Virus record (IMG/VR): IMGVR_UViG_3300017989_000015
Location: 1-60,167 of that record
Source of the DNA: a virus
Length of the DNA: 60,167 bases
Reading direction: 5' to 3' (one strand)
The notes under the pieces are model-generated. The model was not told where the DNA came from, ran no database searches, and saw only the letters and a program-made list of their open reading frames with translations. Below are positions 36,540 to 46,700 of this stretch, one piece after another (within the stretch, counting starts at the first letter, position 1; every line of letters begins with the position of its first letter). The position numbers were made by a program, and so were the translations under genes.

Positions 36540-39500
36540 TCTGTCTCCAACATCGGCGGCGGCTCTCGATCCTCAATCACCACCAACCTGCTGCCCTCTA
36601 CACTGCTAAAGTAGAACTCGGCCAAAAAATCATCCCACTGGCTCGCCTCAGTGAACGTGAACAGCGTCCCACCGACGTATTCGTCAAACTCTAGTGCGCT
36701 GCTTGTTTGTGGGAAGTAGATGGCCACACCCTTTGCGTCTCGCAGCTCCACATAGGCGCTATAGCCTGGCCCGTACATCATGCCGCCCACTGCGTGTGAG
36801 ACCAACACATAATCGTCTATTGCCGCGATCAGAGCCTGACACGCCGTCTTGAGCGATTCATCCTCTGCTTTCCGTAATAGCTCTAGCGCAAAGTCGCCCA
36901 GGTCGATGTATTCATCCGCAGGTGTCAGGTAGAAATAGTCCAACGTATCGAACCGCTGCGCCCATTTGCGGCCTGCCAGCACCATCGCTCTATCGGTTTT
37001 ACGCAACACATCGACAAGATCGTTCAATCTGTCCATAACTGGTCCGATTTTCGACAGGTCAACCGCTGAGGAGGTGCGCGGATCGCCTTTGAGCTTTTCG
37101 TGCGCGTGATAGGCGTCGGCGATGCCGATTGCCAACTCTCTTGGCGTCACGCCCGTGTCCGCGATCTTGGCGTATTCGTCATAGGCGAACACACTCCAGC
37201 CTAGGTTCTCATAGGCGACATAATAATCTGCCACGTCCCTGACCTGGTAGCCGTTCTCCAGCATGGCCATCAGGCAGGCGTCGGCGTGCAATACGTCGAT
37301 ATGCTGGCCTGTAAGCGCCGCCCGCAATTCGCTGGGGCTCAGATTATCCTTGTAACTCGTATCATCATAGGCGATGCCATGCGTGCCACGACCGTGATCC
37401 GAAACCGCCAGATAGGTGTACTCGCTGGGATACCGCGCCGTGGCCCAAACGACGAAATCCCTGAGCGTGGCCGTTTCGCCGGTATTGACCTCGCCCAAGT
37501 CCCAACTGTTCACCAGGTCGGTATACGGGCCGTCGCTTTGTGGCTCGACATAGTAGGCCAGCGCCTCGTATGGCCCGTCAACAAACAATATAACATGCGT
37601 GTTATTCAGTGGCAACAGCATTTCCAGGTAGCCGATAGCCCTGCCAAAGTAGTAGGCCAGATTGTTGTCGCCAGCCATGTAGATCATCATCGTCCAGGTC
37701 TTCTTTTCCTTCGGCGTCACGCTCGGCTCACGAAACGCTTCGACCTTGTGCGTATAGCGCGAGCCGATCACTGAGAACTCGGTACAATCAGGTACGTCGA
37801 ACCCGAGCGTTACCCAGTCGCCGGTCGATCCCACTTCCTGGCCAAACGCCTCGCCTCCAGCGATGACTGTCACCGTCTGGCCGACCGGGAACACTGTGAC
37901 CTCTACCCTGCGCACCACAAAGGGCGCCTCGGCCTGGAACGTCTGTTCCTCGATGATGTCTCGGCACTGTCTACCATAAACGCCGCCGCCACCTCTTGGT
38001 AGCTCGTCTCGCCATACCCGCTCTGCAGGGCCTTCCGTCTGCAGTCCCTGGGTCCAGTTACCCATGTAGCCTGAGACGCCGCCTGTCCCCCAACTCTGCT
38101 TCTCGAACTCTCGGTCGCGTAGCACTGCCCAGATGCTAGGCGTGTCCTCAATAGATACGCCGATATGCTGGCCTACCCAGCGAGTCCATTCGCTCTCGAT
38201 GGTTAGGTATTCCGGATGAACACTGATCACGTCGGGCCAGTAGTGGAGCCCCGCTAGGTAGGCCCAGTAGCGCTTCTCCTCATTGCCCAAGCCTGTTGGA
38301 GATTCTACCCAAATGGGCAGCGTCCTGGAGTAAACTCTCTCCATGTCCCATGAGCCCGGCCAGAAGGTGCCGTATCCCTGATGGCTATCCAGATCAACAA
38401 CCATCCCTGAATGCTTGAGTCCGATGGGCGGATCATAGGTCGCCGCCGCGTTAGCCGTTACCTCTCGTAACTCTTTTGGTGCGTTATTGATAAAGATGGT
38501 CTTGCTCGGCAAAGCCTCTCGGTAGACGCCCATCAATTCCAGCACGAACTCCTCAAATGTCTTTTCCAGTCCTGGATACTGCTCATTCATAGCCTTTGTC
38601 TTCCAGGCGTAAGCGCCAGCGTCCTTCGTCGCCTGGCTCTCCCCATCTATGCCCGTAGGGATGACGACTGCCTTTACGCGGTCGTCGTTGTTGTACCTCG
38701 CTCCAAATGCCCTAGCGATGTCGTACTGAATTTCTCGCCACTGGGCGTTGTCGTAGGGAGGAATCACTGCTGTTCTGTCCAGGTAGGTCATCACGTATGG
38801 AGCTGGCCAATGAGGAGCGCCCCAGTAGATAAAGTCATGGCCGTCCTCTCCTGGGATGTCGCTGGTATACCCAATCACGCCAGCGAACACAACCGGCTTG
38901 GCCACCTCTGAGCCGTCCCAAAGCGTGACCATCAGCCCGTCCTCTTTGGCAAGGTTCGCCTCCATCGCGTCCCAATTATAGATACCTGGCGAGGGATTCG
39001 TCCTGCACGTATCTATCCACTGATCGCTGCCAATCGGCCCGTATTCGGGATACGTTGTCTGATAGTCCGTGCCATAGTCGAACATCTTATAGATGATCGG
39101 CAGAGGCGTCTGATTCGGACCAGGCGTCGGCGTTATCGTGGCCGTCGCTGGCGGAACCGTCGGTCTCGGCGTATAGGTGCGGGTGGGGGCAATTGTACGT
39201 GTGGATGTAGGTTTGAGAGTCTGCGTGGCGGTCGGGACTGGTGTCGGGATATAAGCCCACAGACTTTCCTCATATACGCACCCCCTAGCGTAGATGTAGA
39301 CGATTGCATTGGTACCCACAGTCCAGCAGAACGTCTCGCTGTCAATCTCGATCTGCATCACATAGTTGAGCGGAGCGGCTTTGGATTCAGAATCGCCTCC
39401 ACCGCTCATGCTCAACCATATGTCCCTATCGGTATGCCAGTCAATACCTAGCCGTTCCTGTGCTTCACGGGCAATAGCAACAGCGTATCGGGCAGGCAAA

Positions 39501-39982
39501 CTTGCCCACGGCGTGGCCGTAGCGATAGGAACAGTTGGCACAGATGTCTGGGTATCCGTAGGAATAGGTGAAATTGTCTTCGTAGGCCGAGTAGTCTCTG
39601 TAGGAGTAGGCGGCGTCGTGGGCGTTCCCAACGACGAGACGTGGATCACCTCCTTCGCATGAGACATGGTAAACGGATACGTCACCGGCTCGTAGCCTTC
39701 CGCCTCTGCCCATATAGTGTACTCCTCTCCTATGACTCCCCACGCTGTTCCGCAGCCATTCGTCGTATTTGTCGTGTATCTGATCCCACCTCCTCGTCCA
39801 AACTCGAACTGGTCAATCACTGGTGGCTCGAAACAGATCAATGGATAGGCGTAGTCAGCCAGCACTCCGACAGACCCCGGATAAGAAGTCGGGACATATG
39901 TCGGCCTGGGCGCAGGCGTGGGATGACACCCACAAAGGATCGCCACAATCAGCGCCAGCACCGCCGTGAGTCTCAGTTTCAT
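36536..39982 (-). CDS. Large lipoprotein with glycosidase-like and clostripain (C11) domains
   Basis: 1148 residues. The N-terminus has a lipoprotein signal ending ILCGC. Two Thr/Pro-rich linkers (TPPTPTETTRPTKT and TRTYTPRPTVPP) separate beta domains, then a TIM-barrel-like glycosidase region (about 300-640). The C-terminal third has WTMMIYMAGDNNLAYYF, SDHGRG and HADACLMAML, the peptidase C11 (clostripain) His/Cys dyad. It could process host surface proteins or modify the cell envelope. Clostripain-lipoprotein hybrids of this style are common in Chloroflexota. It lies between tail and lysis genes. Confidence 0.85.
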   Translation of the reverse strand: MKLRLTAVLALIVAILCGCHPTPAPRPTYVPTSYPGSVGVLADYAYPLICFEPPVIDQFEFGRGGGIRYTTNTTNGCGTAWGVIGEEYTIWAEAEGYEPVTYPFTMSHAKEVIHVSSLGTPTTPPTPTETTRPTKTISPIPTDTQTSVPTVPIATATPWASLPARYAVAIAREAQERLGIDWHTDRDIWLSMSGGGDSESKAAPLNYVMQIEIDSETFCWTVGTNAIVYIYARGCVYEESLWAYIPTPVPTATQTLKPTSTRTIAPTRTYTPRPTVPPATATITPTPGPNQTPLPIIYKMFDYGTDYQTTYPEYGPIGSDQWIDTCRTNPSPGIYNWDAMEANLAKEDGLMVTLWDGSEVAKPVVFAGVIGYTSDIPGEDGHDFIYWGAPHWPAPYVMTYLDRTAVIPPYDNAQWREIQYDIARAFGARYNNDDRVKAVVIPTGIDGESQATKDAGAYAWKTKAMNEQYPGLEKTFEEFVLELMGVYREALPSKTIFINNAPKELREVTANAAATYDPPIGLKHSGMVVDLDSHQGYGTFWPGSWDMERVYSRTLPIWVESPTGLGNEEKRYWAYLAGLHYWPDVISVHPEYLTIESEWTRWVGQHIGVSIEDTPSIWAVLRDREFEKQSWGTGGVSGYMGNWTQGLQTEGPAERVWRDELPRGGGGVYGRQCRDIIEEQTFQAEAPFVVRRVEVTVFPVGQTVTVIAGGEAFGQEVGSTGDWVTLGFDVPDCTEFSVIGSRYTHKVEAFREPSVTPKEKKTWTMMIYMAGDNNLAYYFGRAIGYLEMLLPLNNTHVILFVDGPYEALAYYVEPQSDGPYTDLVNSWDLGEVNTGETATLRDFVVWATARYPSEYTYLAVSDHGRGTHGIAYDDTSYKDNLSPSELRAALTGQHIDVLHADACLMAMLENGYQVRDVADYYVAYENLGWSVFAYDEYAKIADTGVTPRELAIGIADAYHAHEKLKGDPRTSSAVDLSKIGPVMDRLNDLVDVLRKTDRAMVLAGRKWAQRFDTLDYFYLTPADEYIDLGDFALELLRKAEDESLKTACQALIAAIDDYVLVSHAVGGMMYGPGYSAYVELRDAKGVAIYFPQTSSALEFDEYVGGTLFTFTEASQWDDFLAEFYFSSVEGSRLVVIEDREPPPMLETE

Positions 39983-40350
39983 GACGACTCTTCCTGAGTC
40001 ACTACCCTCACCGGTACAGTGAAAGTCAGCCCGTCCAACTGCTCCCGCAGCGCCTGAATACGCGCCAGGGAGATTTCGACAGCGGTATTCAGTTCTCGCA
40101 ACCCAGGCAGGGATACCGCCAGCGGATCAGGAACCTCCTGCCCCGCCGCTTCCAACTGTGCGGTATATGCCCGTCGCACTTGCTCCTCTATGCGGTCGAT
40201 GGTGCCGTCCTGGTGACGGATATTTCCGTCACCATCGTCCAGGTCTCGGCCGCAAATCGACATCAACTGGTTTTCAATCTGCTGGAATCGCTCGGATAGA
40301 AACCCCATGCTCCTATAGTCCACCGTCATCTGCTCCATTTGTTCAGCCAT
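39979..40350 (-). CDS. Helical hypothetical protein
   Basis: 123 residues from MAEQMEQMTVDY; this ATG has AAGGAGC. Long helices (RIEEQVRRAYTAQLEAAGQE, EISLARIQALREQL). ATGA overlap with the lipoprotein. Possibly a virion or chaperone-like factor. Confidence 0.65.
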   Translation of the reverse strand: MAEQMEQMTVDYRSMGFLSERFQQIENQLMSICGRDLDDGDGNIRHQDGTIDRIEEQVRRAYTAQLEAAGQEVPDPLAVSLPGLRELNTAVEISLARIQALREQLDGLTFTVPVRVVTQEESS

Positions 40351-40747
40351 CTCGCTCCTTGTTGGCTTGCGCCAATGCTTTTCGCTTTTCGTCTTCTGGT
40401 AGCGCGTCAAAAGCGTCCTTCGCCTGCGCGTCCTTGATTAGTCCCGCCATCCGCTCGATCAGCTCCCCGAATGCGGCCATGATCTGATCTGTCCACTTGG
40501 AGAATGACCAGTGCTGGCCGTTCTCCAAGTGCCAGTGCAACTGGGCCAACTCGTTGACGTTCAAGTCAATGCTGAGGCTACGTTCTCCTCTCGGATCGAG
40601 CCTGGTGCTTCCTTCCGGCGCAATGGCCTGGAGCCGCCGCGCCAGGTCGCGAGAGGCCATGGCCTCGGCGTATGATTGACCCGACTGCGCCATCTGCGCG
40701 GCCTGAAACAATATCGCGGATTCGAACACGTTGAGCTTGACGTGCAT
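40343..40747 (-). CDS. Hypothetical protein after the tail-fibre gene
   Basis: 134 residues; MHVKLNVFESAILFQAAQMA opens it, with a WHLENGQHWSFSKWTDQIM middle and a helical charged end. AGGGAGGA site. Cotranscribed with tail genes. No family recognised. Confidence 0.65.
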   Translation of the reverse strand: MHVKLNVFESAILFQAAQMAQSGQSYAEAMASRDLARRLQAIAPEGSTRLDPRGERSLSIDLNVNELAQLHWHLENGQHWSFSKWTDQIMAAFGELIERMAGLIKDAQAKDAFDALPEDEKRKALAQANKERDG

Positions 40748-40756
40748 TGTTCCTCC

Positions 40757-42940
40757 CTATGGTGCTATTTGTGTGCCCGTGTTGAGCGCCAACGCATGTG
40801 TGTGCGAGCTGGAAAAGGTGTGCGTATGACTGGTCGATTTGATGTATCCTATTTTTGTACTCTGGTCGGTATCATATACATCGATCCACCCCCTATCGCC
40901 CTCAGACCCCGCTGTCCAGTCGCTCGTCGTACCCGACGCAGTCCCAGGATTCGTATTCCCGTTTATCGCGTGTTTGTGGTCTGCCAGGTCCGCCAGCACC
41001 ATCGCTCGGAATGTTGGCGCAGCCGCCCCGCCCGATGTTGGTCCCGCGAAAATCGTGTTGGCGCTTTGCGTGTCCAGACCCAGCTCCTGGCCGGTCAACG
41101 ACAAAAGATTGCTGTTGAGCGTTGCGCTCAGTGTCACCGCGTCGTGGCCGTCGCTCAGGTCGTCCATGGAAAGCTCCGCGCCAATGTAGCGCGTCCCATC
41201 GGACTTGAGCACGTAATCGAGCGTGTTGTCGTTTAGGATCACGCCCTTATTAGCGGCGGTAATCCGCACGTCGTTGTTGAAATACGCGCCGTTCCACTGA
41301 TAGGTCGCGTCGCCCAACCTCAGCGCTCCCGTCCTGGACTGCAGCGTTGTTGTCACGAGTCGCATTTGCTCGACGCCGCCCACAAAAAACCGTTGCCCTA
41401 ATGGCGCGTCGTACGTTATGTATGATCCAAATTGCATCCACGCATCTGTTTCCGTTGTGCCCACCGCTCTCAGCAGGTACACATAAGCCGTGCTGCTATC
41501 GAGCCAGATGTTTGCGCCGACCTTGACATCGTCGCCGGCGTTGGCGGGATACAAGAACGGGTCTCCCGCCGTGTCGCGGTCCCAAAGCAATGCGCCTGGA
41601 ACAGATAAGTCAATCGTATTCGTGGGCACATCGCCAGTAATGACTGTAGATAGATCCGCGCTCTCGAACGTGACATAAGAAGGATTGGTATTGGTAAATG
41701 GCACCCTTGTCAGTTCAGCATATAACGCCAGCTCGACCGGGCTCGGTGGCGTTCCATCATTTGCCAGCCCACCTCCTCCACTCGATTCCTCAATGTTATT
41801 GGAGAGCGTCTTCTCATATCGCCCGAACGTTAGTCCGATTGTCTCTTCCCCATTGATATCCAGGGTGAACTGAATGCTCTGAACCTCGCTATTCTCAGCC
41901 GGGATCGAGAGATATTGGCTGGCTATCGTGACCTCATCTCCTGGCTCAAACTCCCAATCCTCGGTCTGTCCCACCGACATCATTTCTGACTCTGCAAAGT
42001 CGAACTCGAATCCGATGCGCTGCGCTCGCGCCTTGAGCAACATATCCAATGCGTCTGTATCATCTGTCTGGGCCTGAATCTCATGCCTTCCATAAAGGGC
42101 GATGCTGGCAGCGTCTTTGACCTCGGTTTGCAGGTCTTTCGAGAATACGACGTTGGCAAATCCAATTGCCGGGCGATAGCGCCTGGCAGCGGTAATCTCA
42201 CCACTGGCATCGTTGATGATGATGGGCGCTCTGACCCCGTTTCCCTCCGTCTTATCTACGCCTCGCGACGGATAGAACGTCTCGAACACCATCTGATTTG
42301 CGATGCCGCCCGTCTTCTCTAGCCGGACGCGCCAGTCCACATCCCAATTGACGCCATACTTCTGTAAAAACTGATAGAGGTCAACGCCGCTTCCTTGGTC
42401 GAGGGCCTGAGAGACTGGGTGAGAACTCGTGTCTGCAGCAATCGTGAGGCCTGGAATGGCCCGTGAACTAGCGCCAGGCCCATCGTAGGCGTTCGGGCCA
42501 CACACATGATCGACCATCCATTTTATGTTATCGTCTATCGTACCTGCCGGCGTCGTGAGCTTATCCGTCCCGCCATCAGGATAGCCGAACTTGCCCAGGA
42601 ATATCTGGTCCAAGGGTACCAGATTGAACATAATATACTCATCTAGATACTGGCTAGTGATAGTATAGCCGCGGTCATCCTTTGCCAGCATAAAGTCGCG
42701 AATCTGAACGCCATCTCGGAAAGAGCGAATGTACCAATTCCCCGCGGCAAGAAAGTCCTCCGCAACGGTAGATTCGATATGAATAGAGAGCGAGCCATCA
42801 CCGTATCCGTAAATGCCCCACTTGACAGCCCAGCCTACGGCTTCGTCCAGTAGGCCGACTGTATCTAGTGAGGAGTCAATCAGCTCTAACTCCCAATCTT
42901 CCCATCTATGCGGTCGCCAGATTCCAGATTCATATGGCAT
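40757..42940 (-). CDS. Tail protein: Gp37-like base domain and fibre-like C-terminus
   Basis: 727 residues. The N-terminal 330 match the siphovirus Gp37-like/Tal base domain by the stretch DWELELIDSSLD, later QYLDEYIMFNLV and WKW-like Trp patterns. A beta-rich central part (TTLQSRTGALRLGDATYQWN) is fibre-like. The C-terminus ends HTHTFSSSHTHAL, His pairs that could hold metal as in short fibres. It overlaps the Dit gene (TAATG). It would form the tail tip and bind the host. Confidence 0.8.
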   Translation of the reverse strand: MPYESGIWRPHRWEDWELELIDSSLDTVGLLDEAVGWAVKWGIYGYGDGSLSIHIESTVAEDFLAAGNWYIRSFRDGVQIRDFMLAKDDRGYTITSQYLDEYIMFNLVPLDQIFLGKFGYPDGGTDKLTTPAGTIDDNIKWMVDHVCGPNAYDGPGASSRAIPGLTIAADTSSHPVSQALDQGSGVDLYQFLQKYGVNWDVDWRVRLEKTGGIANQMVFETFYPSRGVDKTEGNGVRAPIIINDASGEITAARRYRPAIGFANVVFSKDLQTEVKDAASIALYGRHEIQAQTDDTDALDMLLKARAQRIGFEFDFAESEMMSVGQTEDWEFEPGDEVTIASQYLSIPAENSEVQSIQFTLDINGEETIGLTFGRYEKTLSNNIEESSGGGGLANDGTPPSPVELALYAELTRVPFTNTNPSYVTFESADLSTVITGDVPTNTIDLSVPGALLWDRDTAGDPFLYPANAGDDVKVGANIWLDSSTAYVYLLRAVGTTETDAWMQFGSYITYDAPLGQRFFVGGVEQMRLVTTTLQSRTGALRLGDATYQWNGAYFNNDVRITAANKGVILNDNTLDYVLKSDGTRYIGAELSMDDLSDGHDAVTLSATLNSNLLSLTGQELGLDTQSANTIFAGPTSGGAAAPTFRAMVLADLADHKHAINGNTNPGTASGTTSDWTAGSEGDRGWIDVYDTDQSTKIGYIKSTSHTHTFSSSHTHALALNTGTQIAP

Positions 42941-43734
42941 TAGATAAACGCCTCAAAATAGTTGTACCAGTATAGCGTCAATACGCCTGTCCCCGCTGCG
43001 GCTACCATGTCGAGCGTCCCACTTCCGACAGGGAGCTTTGCCTTCCTGAAACTCGTTGCGCTTGTGCGATACCCATACGCCTTGGAATCAGCCCCAACGT
43101 TGGGACGATACCAGACAGTGGCCGGTGTGCGCGTATTTACGTCCAGCTCATCGTTGAGCGGAATATCCAGGTCGAACTCGATCTCCCATTCTGTAGAATA
43201 ACTGACCTTTGGATCTGTTACCGCCCCGGCAAAGTTGAGCCGTACCCAGGTAGGAACCGTGCCTTGATTATCGAAGGCGATCGTCGTAGGCACTGCTGCG
43301 GTATAGGCCACAGAATCGCTCTGCTCTGCCGATTCCTTCCAGAGCGGGAGTGCTGCCGTGTAAACCTGTGTCACGGTTGCATAACGAATACCTACTTCGC
43401 TCCACTGTGGTGTCTCTGGAACAGCCGTCAACTGAAGAACTCGCCCAGAGGTCATCACGCGCTCGACCGTCCTCTCCCCTCCGTTCTTCGTGTGCAGGTC
43501 TTCCCACCAGTTCATCAGCTCAGGAATGGATTTGGTTCGGCTCGCGCCTAGCCTCATCACAAGCGTGTATTCTCTGTTCAGCGCCTTGCTGTCCCGGTAA
43601 AGGTTCATCTGACGGTCGCCCTGCTCCTCGATGGCATTCAGACGTCCGTTCAGGTCAATCTCTGATTCGATGTAGGCGTGTTCCCATGAGCCGTCGTTCG
43701 CCCAGATTGTCTCCGAGTCAAACTTGATATACAT
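42940..43734 (-). CDS. Distal tail (Dit-like) protein
   Basis: 264 residues. It starts MYIKFDSETIWANDGSWEHA, and VMRLGASRTKSIPELMNWWE and FDNQGTVPTWVRLNFAG resemble Dit-type siphovirus proteins in the tail-end block. It lies between tape measure and tail-tip genes as expected. Confidence 0.75.
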   Translation of the reverse strand: MYIKFDSETIWANDGSWEHAYIESEIDLNGRLNAIEEQGDRQMNLYRDSKALNREYTLVMRLGASRTKSIPELMNWWEDLHTKNGGERTVERVMTSGRVLQLTAVPETPQWSEVGIRYATVTQVYTAALPLWKESAEQSDSVAYTAAVPTTIAFDNQGTVPTWVRLNFAGAVTDPKVSYSTEWEIEFDLDIPLNDELDVNTRTPATVWYRPNVGADSKAYGYRTSATSFRKAKLPVGSGTLDMVAAAGTGVLTLYWYNYFEAFI

Positions 43735-43735
43735 G

Positions 43736-46700
43736 CTACACTCCCGCCGTATCTAGGCGCATCGAGATCGTCTGTAGCGACCGCTCAATCCGACCAATCC
43801 GGAATGTTACCATACGCCGTTCTGCCTGATCCTGGACGATGTTCAGCTCCATCTCCATTCTCGTTCCCTCGAAAGCGGATCTAACCGCTGTCCGTATTTG
43901 ATCTGCCCAGGCCGCGCCTCCCATGAGATTGTCTGATTCCGCTTGAAGAGCCTTGATAACGCCCTCTTGAACGATAGAGACGCCGTCTGTCCCTACTGTC
44001 TTGGTTGTAGCCGGAACGTCCTCAATTCCAATAGACCCAAGCCCTGACGCTATAGGCGTCAGGTTGTTGATGGCATTGATGGCCAGCTCCAAGTCCGCAA
44101 TACGGTTCAGTAGCAAGTTGATGTTCCAGATGTTGTCCTCATCGCTCATATTCATGATTTCCATACCGGCTGAGATTGCGTTGCCGATATTGCTGAACAC
44201 GGCTGCGATATTCTCAGAGACCTGGATGCTATAATCAAAGCCGTTCGTAAACAGGTCATCAACGATCTTGAGATGCTCCTGAATGTAGGCGGCGTTCATC
44301 TCCAGATCCGTGAACAGTTCTACTACCACATTCGAGAAGGAGGTGTAATGCTGTCCCGGCTTGAGCGGCGTCTGTACCTGGAGGTCGTTTATCATGCCTG
44401 CAAGATCGAGGATAGAGAATACCTTCTTGATCGTTTCGGTCAGACCAGCGTCCGCCTCGATGTCCGCGCCTGCCTTTTCCCATTCTTCCTTGACTGCCTT
44501 GATGCCCTCACGAACGATAGGCGCTCCCTGTTTCAGCGCCTCGAAGAATCCCGTCAATCTAGTGATAAAGCCCACGCCCGGAGATGTCACGGCAAGATTG
44601 ATGTCCAGCACGGCGAACACTTTTGTGACGTTATCGGCAATCCCAGCAGCCTCGGCCAGTGCCTGCGTCCAAACAGGGTTACTGCTGATCTTCTTGAGAT
44701 AGTCCATGATATAGATACCGACTAACTCAACCTGGCCCATCTTCACCTGAAGACCTCTCCGATCCAGAGAGGCTACCGGCTTTAGATCAGCGAACTCAAG
44801 CTCAATGACCTTGAACACTTTGGTCACATTCTCAGCCACATCCGCAGCCTCGGCTAGTGCCTGCGTCCAGACAGGATTATCCGCAATCTTGCGCAGGTAA
44901 TCCATGATGTAGACGCCAACTACCTCGATCTGGCCCATTTTTACCTGAAGCCCTCGCCGATCAAACGATTTTATCGGCTCTAGGTTGGTAAGCCCAATAT
45001 CCAGAATCTTGAATACCTTGACCACGTTATCAGCGATAGCTGAGGCTTCGTCGAGCGCCTGAACCCAGACCGGATTACTGGCAATAGTGCGCAGATAATC
45101 CATGATCTGCCGACCGGCTATGTCGACCTGTCCCAACTTCTCGTCGATCCCGCCAATACTCAAGTCCTCAAAAGCGCCTACGCCTTTATAGGGTTGGGTC
45201 ATTTGCTCAGTCAGCGTAACCCCAAGCACCTTGAACACTTTGACAATGTTATCAGCAATAGCCGCTGATTCAGCCAGAGCCTGCGTCCAAACGGGATTGC
45301 TTGCAATCTGCCGCAGGTAGTCCAGAATCTGCCTACCCGCCATGTCAATCTGACCCAGCTTCTCCTTGATGCCGCCTATGCTCAAGTCCTCAAAGGCTCC
45401 CTCTCCCCGATAGGGCTGGGTCATTTCCTCAGTGAGGGTAATCCCCAGAACCTTGAAGACCTCAACGACATTATCGACAATCGCAGCCGCCTCCTCCAGT
45501 GCTTGTGTCCAGACAGGATTATCCGCAATCGTTCGCAGATAATCCAGGATGTGCCGGCCTGTGAACTCGACCTGCCCGAAGTATGCGTCAACGTCGGACG
45601 CATATGATTCCGATGAGGCCGGCACAGCCTTATTCAGGCCCACGTCTAATAGCCTGAATACTTCGGTAAGCGGTGCAATGTAATCCTTCACATCGTCGAT
45701 CATGGCTTTCAGATTGTATTGCGGATCGTCGAACCAGCCATAGATAGAGGTCATGGCCCTCTTCACGAACTCGCCCATCCGTTCTAGTCCAGCATATGCC
45801 GCCTCGTCTACCTCTATGTCAGGCAAGGCATCAAGCGCATCCTGAACAGCCTTGATGCTTGAATCGAGGTCTCTTGCAACTTCATCGAGAGTCGCGGTAA
45901 GAGGCTTGGCCGCAGCCTTTGTTTTGGCCGCCGTCCCAGAGAATCCCTTCCCAGTATCTCCCCCGCCATAGTCTCCACCACTCAGCTCAGGTAAGGTGAT
46001 ACTGAAATTGTCCCAGTCCGATTGTAGCTGATCTCGGATTCCTCTTGCCGCGTCTAGCTCGAAGTTCAGAATCTTCAGCGCAGCCTCGGCAGTTGTCTCC
46101 ATCTGATTCAGAACGCCAACGCCGCTATCATGGGCAATCTGTACGCGATTGATGCCGTGCTGTAGCTCGATCTTTTCCTGCTCCGCTAGATCGATGCCCA
46201 GCTCGGAGAGCATTAGCGCCTTCTCTGCACGATTCAGCGCCATGAACTTCTCAGAGCCTTCGAGCTGATTCATGATTCGATCTATGAGGAACTGACGCTG
46301 TTTCTGTAGCTCTTCAACATAGGCTCGCGCCTGATCAAGCTGCTGCTTGAGAATCGTCCTCTGACGAAGTTGCTCCTGGACGCTATAGGCTGCGGACGCC
46401 TTGCTCTCTTGATCTGCAAACTTAGCGGCAAGGTCAGCTGCTTCCTGCTCTCGACCCGCCGCGATGAGCGCATTGTATTCCGCCTGGAATGCCTGCTCTG
46501 CCTGTTGTCGCTCCAGGTTGAAGTTGAACTGAGCGTCGATCTCTGCGTCACGCGCTCCCTGCATAATGTCCGCCAGGCTCTCATTCATGGCATCAAACTG
46601 TGTCTCAGCGGTGTCCTGCATGTCCTCCAGGGCCTCAGCGAACTCATCACTATCAAATGCCTCAGCCAGAATCCCGTCTATCTCTTCCACTTTCCGCGCA

